Below, piece by piece: positions 1 to 6,264 of a stretch of DNA of 6,264 nt. The stretch's first letter is position 1, and the number at the start of each line of letters is the position of its first letter. Under the pieces are notes generated by a model. That model saw only the letters and a program-made list of their open reading frames with translations. It did no database searches and was not told where the DNA came from. The DNA lies in contig CAKPCM010000047.1 of NCBI GenBank assembly GCA_934141615.1, positions 1 through 6,264 on the forward strand, written 5' to 3'. The position numbers were made by a program, and so were the translations under genes. This DNA is from an uncultured Bacilli bacterium. Lineage in GTDB: Bacteria; Bacillota_I; Bacilli_A; RF39; UBA660.

Positions 1-2505
1 ATCCATTGGAGATAATTCAAGTGGGTTTATATCGTCCAATTTCTTTTTAATTATATCATATTTATTAGGAGGCGCAACACTTTCTTCTAAATTCATACTT
101 ATTTGGCTTACTACTTCTTTTTTAGGTTTTTTATTTTCATAAGTTTTAAGTATCTCATCTGCCCTTTTTATAAGCGAAGGAGGAAGAAGAGCAAGTTTTG
201 CAACATGAATACCATAACTTTTATCTACGCTTCCATCTTTTACCTTATGTAAAAATGTTATTGTGCCGCCTTCTTCATGAGCGGATACGTGTACGTTTTT
301 AATATGGGCTTTATGTTCTTCAAGGCTTGTTAATTCGTGGTAGTGAGTTGAGAAAAACGTAATTGCCTTTATGTTATCATGAATGTATTCTATTATGGCC
401 TGTGCAAGAGATATACCATCATAAGTTGCCGTACCACGTCCTAATTCATCAAACAAAATTAAACTATGCTCTGTTGCTCCTAAAATGGCACGATTAGCCT
501 CTTTCATTTCCACCATGAAGGTAGATTCACCACTAACTAAATCATCAGATGCTCCAATACGGGTAAATATTTTATCAAATATTGGTAAATACGCTTCCTT
601 AGCAGGCACAAAGCATCCTATTTGAGCCATTATAACAATCATTGCCATCTGCCTCATATAAGTTGATTTACCTGCCATATTAGGTCCTGTTATAAGTTCT
701 ACGTATTTATCTTTCGTAAATATTATATCATTTGATACAAACTCACCGTTTAATACTTTTTCAACTACCGGATGTCTTCCTTCTATTATTTTAACTTCTT
801 TATCAGGCATAATAATTGGTCTTGTGTAGTTATTTTCTTCTGCAACGGTCGCAAAGGCTATCATAACGTCTAATTTCGCTACCATTTTAGCGGTTAACTG
901 AATGGTTGGTATTACTTCCTTTACCTTGCATCTTATGTTTGTAAAAAGCTCGTATTCTAAGTTTATTATTTTTTCCTCAGCACCTAAAATAAGTTGTTCT
1001 TTTTCCTTTAATTCAGGAGTAATAAATCTTTCGTTATTAGCAAGTGTTTGCTTTCTCTCCCAGCCAAACTCCTCTTTAACCTGACGGCTATTTCCTTTGG
1101 AAACCTCGATATAATAGCCAAAGACCCTGTTATATCCTACCCTTAGGTTTTTAATTCCAGTTCTTTCTTTTTCCTTTTCTTCTAGTTTTGCAATAAAGTC
1201 CTTACCACCACTTCTAGCAAGTTTTAAATCATCTAATTCTTTATTGTAACCAGACTTTATTAAGTATCCTTCTTTTAACGTAATAGGAGGATTTTCATAA
1301 ATACTTTTATCTAAAAATTCATATAAATCGGTTAGGTCATCTATTACTAAGTTAAAGCCTAGTTCACTTACAATTTCTTTTATTCTAGGTAATACTTTTA
1401 GTGAGCTTTTAAGTTGAAGTAAATCTCTTGCGTTAGCATTACCAAATGATACTCTTCCCGCTAATCTTTCAAGGTCATAAACTTCTTTTAAAAGATCTTT
1501 TAGTTCATCTTTAAGTAAGAACTCTTCAAGTAATTTAGATACCATATCATATCTATTTTCTATCTCTTCTTTATCAACTAATGGATTTTCAATCATTTGT
1601 TTTAGCATGCGGGATCCCATCGCCGTCTTAGTTTTATCAAGTAACCACAAAAGTGAGTATGTTCTTTCTTTTGTTCTTAAGTTTTCGGTTAATTCTAGGT
1701 TTCTTTTTGTATGAATATCCATCTTCAAATAAGTTTTATAATCTTTTACCTTAACGTTTTGTAGGTGGTCAATACTTCTTTTTTGAGTACTTGTTAAATA
1801 ATTTAATAAAACGCATACCGAAGATATTATTCTAACGTCTTTAATATCTTTATATAAATCTTTGTATTCAGAAATCTCTTCATCTACTTCTTCTTTTGAT
1901 ATCGTAACAGAGTAATTGTTTTTTAAAGTATTTATAATTCTAGGATCAACGTTACCATTTATTATTAACTCGGTAATGTTATCATTTACGATCTCGTTTA
2001 TTATTTTTTCAAGTTCGTATTCTACTAATACACTTATAAATTCTCCCGTAGATAAATCAGCATAAGAAAGTGAAAAACAGTGTCCCAAGTCCTTTAGTGC
2101 ACCAATAAAGTTATTGCTTTTAGCATCTAGCATATCATCTGACATAACGGTACCCTTTGATACTATTCTAATTACTTCTCTTTTAACTATTCCTTTAGCA
2201 TCCTTTGGATCTTCTACCTGCTCACATATTGCAACTTTGTATCCCTTATCAATTAATTTATCAATGTATATGTTAGCGGCATGATGAGGAACACCACACA
2301 TTGGTATTTTTTCATCTAATCCAGCATTTTTACCTGTTAAGGTAAGCTCTAAGTCGTGTGATACATTTATTGCATCTTCAAAGAACATTTCATAAAAATC
2401 ACCAATTCTATAAAATAAGATAACATCTTCATAGTTATCCTTAGTTTCTAAATATTGTCTCATCATAGGAGAGACTTTCTGTCTATCTACTTCACTTCTA
2501 TTCAA
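1..2505 (-). CDS. mutS: DNA mismatch repair protein MutS (3' end cut by the window)
   Basis: MutS binds base mismatches and small loops in newly replicated DNA and, through ATP-driven clamp formation, recruits MutL. The window holds 835 codons; Firmicute MutS is usually about 850-870 aa, so only the extreme C-terminus is missing. The frame is open throughout. Seen in order: the N-terminal mismatch-recognition motif GDFYEMFFEDA with the intercalating Phe37 and Glu39; core/clamp motif RVFGYYIEVS (460-469); Walker A TGPNMAGKST (606-615); signature-like SGESTFM (658-664); Walker B LILFDE (682-687, Glu687 catalytic); THYHEL (720-725); SYGIHVAKLA (763-772) before the C-terminal helix-turn-helix region. 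Residues 801-804 (QISM) may be a beta-clamp-binding motif. The TTG start at 2505 is chosen because AGGTGA lies 6 nt upstream, an in-frame TGA stands three codons before it, and the next start (ATG at 2466) would leave no proper ribosome binding site. It appears to have its own promoter; mutL often follows mutS in Firmicutes but would lie outside the window. Confidence 0.98.
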   Translation of the reverse strand, partial: MNRSEVDRQKVSPMMRQYLETKDNYEDVILFYRIGDFYEMFFEDAINVSHDLELTLTGKNAGLDEKIPMCGVPHHAANIYIDKLIDKGYKVAICEQVEDPKDAKGIVKREVIRIVSKGTVMSDDMLDAKSNNFIGALKDLGHCFSLSYADLSTGEFISVLVEYELEKIINEIVNDNITELIINGNVDPRIINTLKNNYSVTISKEEVDEEISEYKDLYKDIKDVRIISSVCVLLNYLTSTQKRSIDHLQNVKVKDYKTYLKMDIHTKRNLELTENLRTKERTYSLLWLLDKTKTAMGSRMLKQMIENPLVDKEEIENRYDMVSKLLEEFLLKDELKDLLKEVYDLERLAGRVSFGNANARDLLQLKSSLKVLPRIKEIVSELGFNLVIDDLTDLYEFLDKSIYENPPITLKEGYLIKSGYNKELDDLKLARSGGKDFIAKLEEKEKERTGIKNLRVGYNRVFGYYIEVSKGNSRQVKEEFGWERKQTLANNERFITPELKEKEQLILGAEEKIINLEYELFTNIRCKVKEVIPTIQLTAKMVAKLDVMIAFATVAEENNYTRPIIMPDKEVKIIEGRHPVVEKVLNGEFVSNDIIFTKDKYVELITGPNMAGKSTYMRQMAMIVIMAQIGCFVPAKEAYLPIFDKIFTRIGASDDLVSGESTFMVEMKEANRAILGATEHSLILFDELGRGTATYDGISLAQAIIEYIHDNIKAITFFSTHYHELTSLEEHKAHIKNVHVSAHEEGGTITFLHKVKDGSVDKSYGIHVAKLALLPPSLIKRADEILKTYENKKPKKEVVSQISMNLEESVAPPNKYDIIKKKLDDINPLELSPMD

Positions 2506-2511
2506 TTTAAA

Positions 2512-2517
2512 TCACCT
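2512..2517 (-). promoter_or_regulatory. Ribosome binding site of mutS (fixes the TTG start)
   Basis: The minus strand reads AGGTGA, then 6 nt, then TTG at 2505-2503. This Shine-Dalgarno match decides for a TTG start 13 codons upstream of the tandem ATG ATG at 2466-2461. The extra residues (NRSEVDRQKVSP) fit the short N-terminal arm seen before the PMMRQYL segment in other MutS proteins. Confidence 0.85.
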
Positions 2518-2524
2518 AGTAATT

Positions 2525-2553
2525 ATTATATAATAAATTGGAAAAAAAAGCCA
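2525..2553 (-). promoter_or_regulatory. Probable promoter of mutS
   Basis: A perfect -10 hexamer TATAAT lies at 2530-2525 on the minus strand. The -35 is weak: TGGCTT at 2553-2548 with a 17-nt spacer, or ATGGCT with 18 nt, matching TTGACA at only 2-3 positions. The -35 region lies in the descending arm and T-tract of the preceding terminator. A start about 7 nt below the -10 would give a leader of only about a dozen bases, placing the ribosome binding site almost at the 5' end. Since the transporter operon is closed by a terminator here, mutS needs its own promoter; the exact boxes are inference. Confidence 0.55.
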
Positions 2554-2572
2554 TTAATTAATGACTTTTTTT
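2542..2572 (-). terminator. Intrinsic terminator of the ABC transporter operon
   Basis: Read on the minus strand, 10 nt after the stop of the second transporter gene: a run of 7 A, then GTCATT-AATT-AATGGC, then 8 T. The stem has six pairs (2565-2560 with 2555-2550), including one T-G wobble, and can be extended by A-tract/T-tract pairing. On the plus strand the wobble becomes an A-C mismatch, and no plus-strand gene ends here, so it is assigned to the minus strand. The stem is AT-rich, so strength is uncertain. Confidence 0.8.
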
Positions 2573-2581
2573 AGTGCTTAA

Positions 2582-4315
2582 CTATTCTTTATTTTCTAAT
2601 TTTTTACTGTAATATAATTCTTTATAATATCCATTTTTCTTTATCAACTCATCATGTGTTCCTGATTCTTTTATAACACCATCTTTAATGTATATAATAA
2701 TGTCTGCATTTTTAATCGTTTTAAGTCTGTGTGCAATTATAAAAGAAAATTTGTTTTTTAAAACTTCATGGGTTGCTTTCATAACCTTTTGTTCAAACTC
2801 TAAATCAAGATTTGATGTTACCTCATCCATTATTAATATATCTGAGTTTTTAAGTATTGCTCTTGCAAAGTTAAGTAGTTGTTTTTCGCCATATGAAATC
2901 TTATCGGTATATATATTAATTAAGGTGTCATATCCTTTTTCAAGACTTGAAATCTTATCGTGCAATCCTATTTTTTTACAGACATCAACTACTTCATCAC
3001 GGGTAACCTTTCTTTTAGAGCCATATTTTATATTATCCAATATACTCATATTAAAAATAACTGGCTCTTGAAATACATAACTAATGTTGTCTCTTAAACT
3101 CTTTAAATCATAATTTAAATAATTTATATCATTTATTTTTATCTTGCCACCAGATATATCATAAAATCTAGGTAACAGGTTAACTAGCGTCGATTTACCA
3201 CATCCGCTTTTACCAACAAGTGCAATTTTAATAGGTCTTTCACATTTAAAATTAATATCCTTTAAAATGTCATTTACACCGTCATAACTCATCTTTACGT
3301 GACTAAATTCTATGCTAGATACTTTGTTTAAAGTAAGAGAACCACTATTTTCTTCCTTACTTAAATTACATAATTCATATATTTTTAAATATGCATTATA
3401 TTCACTATTAGCTTCATTTTTAAAATCAACTATTACGTTCATATCATTATCTAAATCTGCAATATAATTTCTAAATAAAATAACTAATGCAAGAGAACTT
3501 ATACCAGATATCGCATTAAGCCCGCACACGTATACTATAATTAACGTGGATATAAAACTTATAAAGCTAAATAAATACTTATGAGCATATATTAACTTAT
3601 TATACTTTAACACTTCATTAGTTGTCTTTTTTAACAATTCGTCTATTTCACTTAGATTGCTCTCTTCTATTCTAAGTGTTTTGTTAGTAGAATAACTATT
3701 TACAAACTCATTACATTTAGAAGATAGTTCTAATTTTATATCATGAAGTCTTTTAATTATTTTTCTGTTTTTATTATATAGTGGTTTTAACATAAAATAA
3801 CTTACAAAAAATATTGGGATAACAATTAAGGACAATTTAAAATCCATAAAACACATTATTATAAGGGTATAAAACACATTTTTATACTGAATTGGATAAA
3901 TTCTCATGTATGACCAAGGAAATAATAATGATGCGTTTTTTGCCTCAGTGGTATTTAAGGATATTAACTCTCCTACGTGATATGAATCTATTTCCTTAGA
4001 TTTTGATTTAACTATGTTATTAAACAATTTGTTTTTAATATTTTTATCTTCATCCACCATTAAATCTGCTCTTTTTTGATTGTAAATAAAAATCTGAATC
4101 GTTCTTAATATTACCAAGATAATGTATATAAAAGACAAGAAAAACACCATTTTTATTTCTTTATAAGGAAAGTATTTATCGAGTATTAAAGTAGTTAATA
4201 ACGGACCCGTAAACACTAACACGCTAGGTAATAATCTAAGTACGTACCAAAACATTATTTTTTTGCTATTCTCGCCAAACGAAAATAACGTTTTTAGCAT
4301 TTCTTTTTTATTCAT
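2582..4315 (-). CDS. ABC exporter half-transporter, subunit with the catalytic (consensus) ATPase site
   Basis: A 577-residue fusion of a six-helix transmembrane domain (hydrophobic stretches near 20-45, 57-78, 146-158, 161-176, 247-269, 271-288) and a C-terminal nucleotide-binding domain, the standard length and order for a type IV ABC exporter in the inner membrane. Visible motifs: A-loop Tyr344; Walker A GKSGCGKS (368-375); Q-loop Gln416 in VFQEP; signature ISYGE (473-477), divergent from LSGGQ; Walker B ILIMDE with catalytic Glu498; D-loop SNLD (501-504); H-loop His529 in IIAHRL. It pairs with the degenerate subunit encoded just upstream, as in TM287/288, BmrCD and LmrCD. The start is ATG at 4315, with AGGTGA 5 nt upstream, giving an 8-bp overlap (ATGAATAA) with the preceding gene. 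A GTG at 4324 is in frame but lies inside that ribosome binding site. There is no N-terminal C39 peptidase domain. Substrate unknown; multidrug, peptide or lipid export are all possible. Confidence 0.95.
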   Translation of the reverse strand: MNKKEMLKTLFSFGENSKKIMFWYVLRLLPSVLVFTGPLLTTLILDKYFPYKEIKMVFFLSFIYIILVILRTIQIFIYNQKRADLMVDEDKNIKNKLFNNIVKSKSKEIDSYHVGELISLNTTEAKNASLLFPWSYMRIYPIQYKNVFYTLIIMCFMDFKLSLIVIPIFFVSYFMLKPLYNKNRKIIKRLHDIKLELSSKCNEFVNSYSTNKTLRIEESNLSEIDELLKKTTNEVLKYNKLIYAHKYLFSFISFISTLIIVYVCGLNAISGISSLALVILFRNYIADLDNDMNVIVDFKNEANSEYNAYLKIYELCNLSKEENSGSLTLNKVSSIEFSHVKMSYDGVNDILKDINFKCERPIKIALVGKSGCGKSTLVNLLPRFYDISGGKIKINDINYLNYDLKSLRDNISYVFQEPVIFNMSILDNIKYGSKRKVTRDEVVDVCKKIGLHDKISSLEKGYDTLINIYTDKISYGEKQLLNFARAILKNSDILIMDEVTSNLDLEFEQKVMKATHEVLKNKFSFIIAHRLKTIKNADIIIYIKDGVIKESGTHDELIKKNGYYKELYYSKKLENKE

Positions 4316-6071
4316 AGCTATCACCTACCTTATCAGTTCCAATTTCATATATTTTTTTATATTCAGGAATTTTAATTAACTTGCTATGAGGTCCAACATA
4401 TGCCTTGTTATTTTTAATATAAATTATCTTGTCAAATACGGGAGCGAGCGCTATATCATAGGAAACTACAATCTTTGTAAAATCGTCTTTTCTTGATAAT
4501 AAATCATTTAATATTTGTTTTTTATTCTTGTTATCAATCGCAGAAAAAGAATCGTCAAATATCATAATGCTTTTTGGTTTAACAAAGCTTCTAGTTAAGA
4601 TAAGTCTTTGGTTTTGACCCTTAGAAAGTTTTATTCCTTTTGTTCCAAGCTTAGTTTCATAACCATCTTTAAGACGCATAACATCATCATGAAGCATGAA
4701 TTCTTTTGATAAATCAATCATGTAAGAATCCGGAATATACTGATCAAGAACTTTTATGTTATCTCTTATTGTTTTGCTGTAAATATAAGAATCCTGTAAA
4801 ATCATACATATATATTCTCTTATGTTCTTCTTATTCATATTTCTTATTTCTACGCCACCTATTTTTATACTACCTTCATATTCGTAAAATCCAATTAACG
4901 TTTTAAATAAAATGGTTTTACCACTTCCTGTTTTTCCAACTATAAATACTTTTTCGTTTTCTTTTATATCAAAATTCAAGTTTTTAAGTATTACTTTATC
5001 ATTTAATTTAATTGTTACATTTTTAAAAGAAACATCATAATTATTCAATTTAACATAATCTATTTTGTCATCTTCTTTTGTTAAATTAACAAGATTATTA
5101 ATTCTTTTAGAGGATATTAAAAAGTCGTTAAACTCTTCTAATACGTGGTGAAACTCACTAAACATATTAATTATTTTAGATGAATAATCAAAGACAACAA
5201 GCATAACTGGTAAAGTTATTTTATTGCAATAAAGAAGTATTCCTCCTAAAATAAAATTAAGAGGCCTATTTAGCATAGACATGCACATTACAAATGCATA
5301 ATATTTATCATCGTATAAATACTTTTTTCTTTTATATATTTTATTTTCATTTGTTTTATCTAAGAATGATTTAAAACACTTTTCTTCTAAGTTATTTAAC
5401 TTAATAAAATTAATGTTTCTATAATTATCTTCCAAAGTCTGATACATATCGTTTGACACATCTATTAATTTATTTAAATACGGTGCACACTTTCTAAAAT
5501 ACCAAACACTTCTTATAATTATTAGAATGGATATTGCTGCTATTAAAATTAAAAACGTGTAATGGATAGCAAATAATCTAAGTCCTACAAACAAAATCAG
5601 CAGCACTAAATCAACAAAAAATATTAACTGCTTATCAATAAAACTAACTATTTTGTTAATGTCAGTTGAGGCTTTTTGCACTAAATCCGCAACCGAATTA
5701 TTATAAAATGAAGTATATGTTAACTCCTGTATGTGATTAAATAAACTATGCTTTAAATTATATTGAAAATTTTGTATAAACTTATCTTTTGATCTGGATT
5801 TTAGATAGTTAAAAATGCACACTAATCCTTGAGTTACTAGTAATATAGCACATATTAATATCAAATACGTTTGGTTATCTTGAGCATATTTAGTAATTAA
5901 ATCAATAAGATAAATACTTTCTTTATTGCCAGTTAAATTATTAATTCCATAACTTATAATAACTGGTATATAAGTTAAAAAATACATACTTAAGATACTG
6001 AAAATTAAAAACAAAAACACGTATTTTACCTTTCCTTTAAGACTTTTTAATAATATTTTTAAAAACTTCAT
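4308..6071 (-). CDS. ABC exporter half-transporter, subunit with a degenerate ATPase site
   Basis: A 587-residue inner-membrane half-transporter: six hydrophobic helices (about 16-43, 68-90, 149-167, 170-192, 259-281, 284-304), then a nucleotide-binding domain from about 345. Motifs: Walker A GKTGSGKT (379-386); Q-loop Gln426 in ILQDS; signature LSKGQ (482-486), near-canonical; Walker B IMIFDD (502-507); D-loop SAID (510-513). Three key positions are altered: Asp507 stands where the catalytic Glu should be, Tyr538 (VVSYD) replaces the H-loop His, and Leu356 sits where the A-loop aromatic is expected. Its Walker A/B side should therefore bind ATP but hydrolyse it poorly, while its LSKGQ completes the active site of the partner encoded next. 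This is the TM287/BmrC/LmrC role in heterodimeric exporters. The ATG at 6071 is preceded by AAAGGAG with 6-nt spacing. It is the first gene of a two-gene operon. Substrate unknown. Confidence 0.95.
   Translation of the reverse strand: MKFLKILLKSLKGKVKYVFLFLIFSILSMYFLTYIPVIISYGINNLTGNKESIYLIDLITKYAQDNQTYLILICAILLVTQGLVCIFNYLKSRSKDKFIQNFQYNLKHSLFNHIQELTYTSFYNNSVADLVQKASTDINKIVSFIDKQLIFFVDLVLLILFVGLRLFAIHYTFLILIAAISILIIIRSVWYFRKCAPYLNKLIDVSNDMYQTLEDNYRNINFIKLNNLEEKCFKSFLDKTNENKIYKRKKYLYDDKYYAFVMCMSMLNRPLNFILGGILLYCNKITLPVMLVVFDYSSKIINMFSEFHHVLEEFNDFLISSKRINNLVNLTKEDDKIDYVKLNNYDVSFKNVTIKLNDKVILKNLNFDIKENEKVFIVGKTGSGKTILFKTLIGFYEYEGSIKIGGVEIRNMNKKNIREYICMILQDSYIYSKTIRDNIKVLDQYIPDSYMIDLSKEFMLHDDVMRLKDGYETKLGTKGIKLSKGQNQRLILTRSFVKPKSIMIFDDSFSAIDNKNKKQILNDLLSRKDDFTKIVVSYDIALAPVFDKIIYIKNNKAYVGPHSKLIKIPEYKKIYEIGTDKVGDSYE
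4321..4326 (-). promoter_or_regulatory. Ribosome binding site of the second transporter gene
   Basis: AGGTGA on the minus strand, 5 nt before ATG at 4315-4313, lies inside the last codons of the upstream gene, which ends at 4308. The position rules out the in-frame GTG at 4324-4322, which overlaps the site itself. The overlapping ATGAATAA start/stop suggests translational coupling of the two subunits. Confidence 0.8.
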
Positions 6072-6078
6072 AACAAAC

Positions 6079-6085
6079 TCCTTTA
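6079..6085 (-). promoter_or_regulatory. Ribosome binding site of the first transporter gene
   Basis: AAAGGAG on the minus strand, 7 nt before the ATG at 6071-6069 when counted from the last G of GGAG. It is the strongest Shine-Dalgarno sequence in the window and supports the ATG start. Confidence 0.85.
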
Positions 6086-6105
6086 GTTATAATACCTTAT
6101 AGATA

Positions 6106-6134
6106 ATTATACAATAACAAAAATAAAAAAGCCA
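6106..6134 (-). promoter_or_regulatory. Probable promoter of the ABC transporter operon
   Basis: A perfect TATAAT -10 box lies at 6111-6106 on the minus strand, preceded directly by TG. The -35 is weak (TGGCTT at 6134-6129, 17-nt spacer, or GTGGCT with 18 nt) and falls within the preceding terminator. The predicted leader is about 28 nt, too short for a leader peptide or riboswitch. The layout and spacing are identical to those at mutS. A second AT-rich candidate (TATTAT near 6090-6095) has no better upstream partner. Confidence 0.55.
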
Positions 6135-6150
6135 CAATTTAATCGTGGCC
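6119..6150 (-). terminator. Intrinsic terminator of the unidentified upstream gene
   Basis: On the minus strand, 15 nt after the TAA at 6168-6166: GCCACGAT-TAA-ATTGTGGC followed by TTTTTTATTTTT. The stem has eight pairs (6149-6142 with 6138-6131), five of them a solid GCCAC/GTGGC block and one a G-T wobble that exists only on this strand. It is a convincing terminator and separates the transporter operon from whatever lies upstream. Confidence 0.88.
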
Positions 6151-6165
6151 TTGATATTTATACAA

Positions 6166-6264
6166 TTATTTTCTTTTTTTAAGTTCATATTTCTTTGTTT
6201 TAATCCGGCAATTAAAGTCATATTTATGAACACTTAAAACGTCCTTAACCGCTTCATATACAGG
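6166..6264 (-). CDS. C-terminal end of an unidentified protein (5' part outside the window)
   Basis: Reading the minus strand from the window edge, one frame is open for 32 codons to a TAA at 6168-6166, ending in a Lys/Arg-rich tail (KTKKYELKKRK). Support for it being real: it has the same strand as all neighbours, a stop placed 15 nt before a strong intrinsic terminator, and a composition like that of its neighbours. The visible residues, beginning PVYEAVKDVLSVHKYDF, suggest a helix followed by a basic tail. I do not recognise the family. In Firmicutes mutS is often near miaB, ricA or rny, but these residues did not match what I recall of their C-termini, so no assignment is made. Confidence 0.6.
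   Translation of the reverse strand, partial: PVYEAVKDVLSVHKYDFNCRIKTKKYELKKRK

Noticed and set aside
902..1084. Plus-strand 60-codon open frame
   Set aside because: It lies wholly antisense to the conserved MutS clamp/ATPase region, has no ribosome binding site and no recognisable protein features.
2542..2572. Bidirectional terminator serving a plus-strand gene
   Set aside because: The hairpin is flanked by A- and T-runs on both sides, but no plus-strand gene converges here and the wobble pair favours the minus-strand RNA.
2688..3071. Plus-strand 127-codon open frame
   Set aside because: It mirrors the conserved ATPase domain of the second transporter subunit on the other strand, so it is a shadow of that gene.
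4322..4324. GTG as start of the second transporter subunit
   Set aside because: It overlaps the AGGTGA ribosome binding site that serves the ATG at 4315, and adds only three residues.
4706..4906. Plus-strand 66-codon open frame
   Set aside because: It is antisense to the ATPase domain of the first transporter subunit, with no supporting signals.
2582..6071. Bacteriocin-processing exporter
   Set aside because: Neither subunit has an N-terminal C39 peptidase domain, and no small precursor-peptide gene is seen nearby.
6072..6105. Leader peptide or riboswitch controlling the transporter, as upstream of bmrCD
   Set aside because: Only about 28-34 nt separate the predicted transcription start from the ATG, with no hairpin series or small reading frame.
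1..6264. Mollicute genetic code with TGA as Trp
   Set aside because: Trp positions inspected in MutS and in the 577-residue transporter subunit use TGG, the reading frames contain no TGA, and an in-frame TGA occurs just before the mutS start.
1..6264. Insertion sequences, CRISPR repeats, tRNA or rRNA genes
   Set aside because: Reading both strands showed no repeat-spacer pattern, transposase motifs, terminal inverted repeats or tRNA-like folds; the DNA is almost fully taken up by the genes listed.

Overview
The window looks like a piece of chromosome from an AT-rich, low-GC Gram-positive bacterium (Firmicutes or a related lineage). The basis is the strong A/T bias, AGGTGA/AAAGGAG ribosome binding sites, and A/T-rich intrinsic terminators followed by TATAAT boxes. 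Trp is encoded by TGG in all the places I checked (MutS, the 577-residue ABC subunit) and the reading frames contain no TGA, so the standard bacterial code applies. This argues against Mycoplasma/Spiroplasma-type Mollicutes. The exact taxon cannot be read from this sequence.

All genes lie on the minus strand and are read from high to low coordinates. In transcription order they are: (1) the last 32 codons of an unrecognised gene, 6166-6264, followed by an intrinsic terminator at about 6119-6150; (2) a promoter (TATAAT at 6106-6111) and a two-gene operon for a heterodimeric ABC exporter, 6071 to 2582, whose genes overlap by 8 bp and which ends at an intrinsic terminator at 2542-2572; (3) a promoter (TATAAT at 2525-2530) and mutS, starting at a TTG codon at 2505 and running off the left edge of the window with only its last few codons missing. 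The window is almost fully coding, and the two intergenic gaps (about 76 and 94 bp) are explained by these terminators and promoters.

The two ABC half-transporters appear to work as one unequal pair. The first-encoded subunit (587 aa) has lost the usual catalytic residues: the Walker B Glu is Asp, the H-loop His is Tyr, and the A-loop aromatic is absent. The second (577 aa) keeps all three but has a divergent signature motif. This is the known asymmetric architecture of heterodimeric type IV exporters such as TM287/288, BmrCD and LmrCD. The substrate cannot be told from sequence. MutS is the mismatch-recognition ATPase of DNA mismatch repair and is apparently transcribed on its own promoter rather than as part of the transporter operon.

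Overall this is a fairly ordinary region. I found no sign of a novel defence system, mobile element, CRISPR array, tRNA or rRNA. The points most worth a second look are the extra degeneration of the transporter's first nucleotide-binding domain and the identical terminator/promoter layout in both intergenic gaps.
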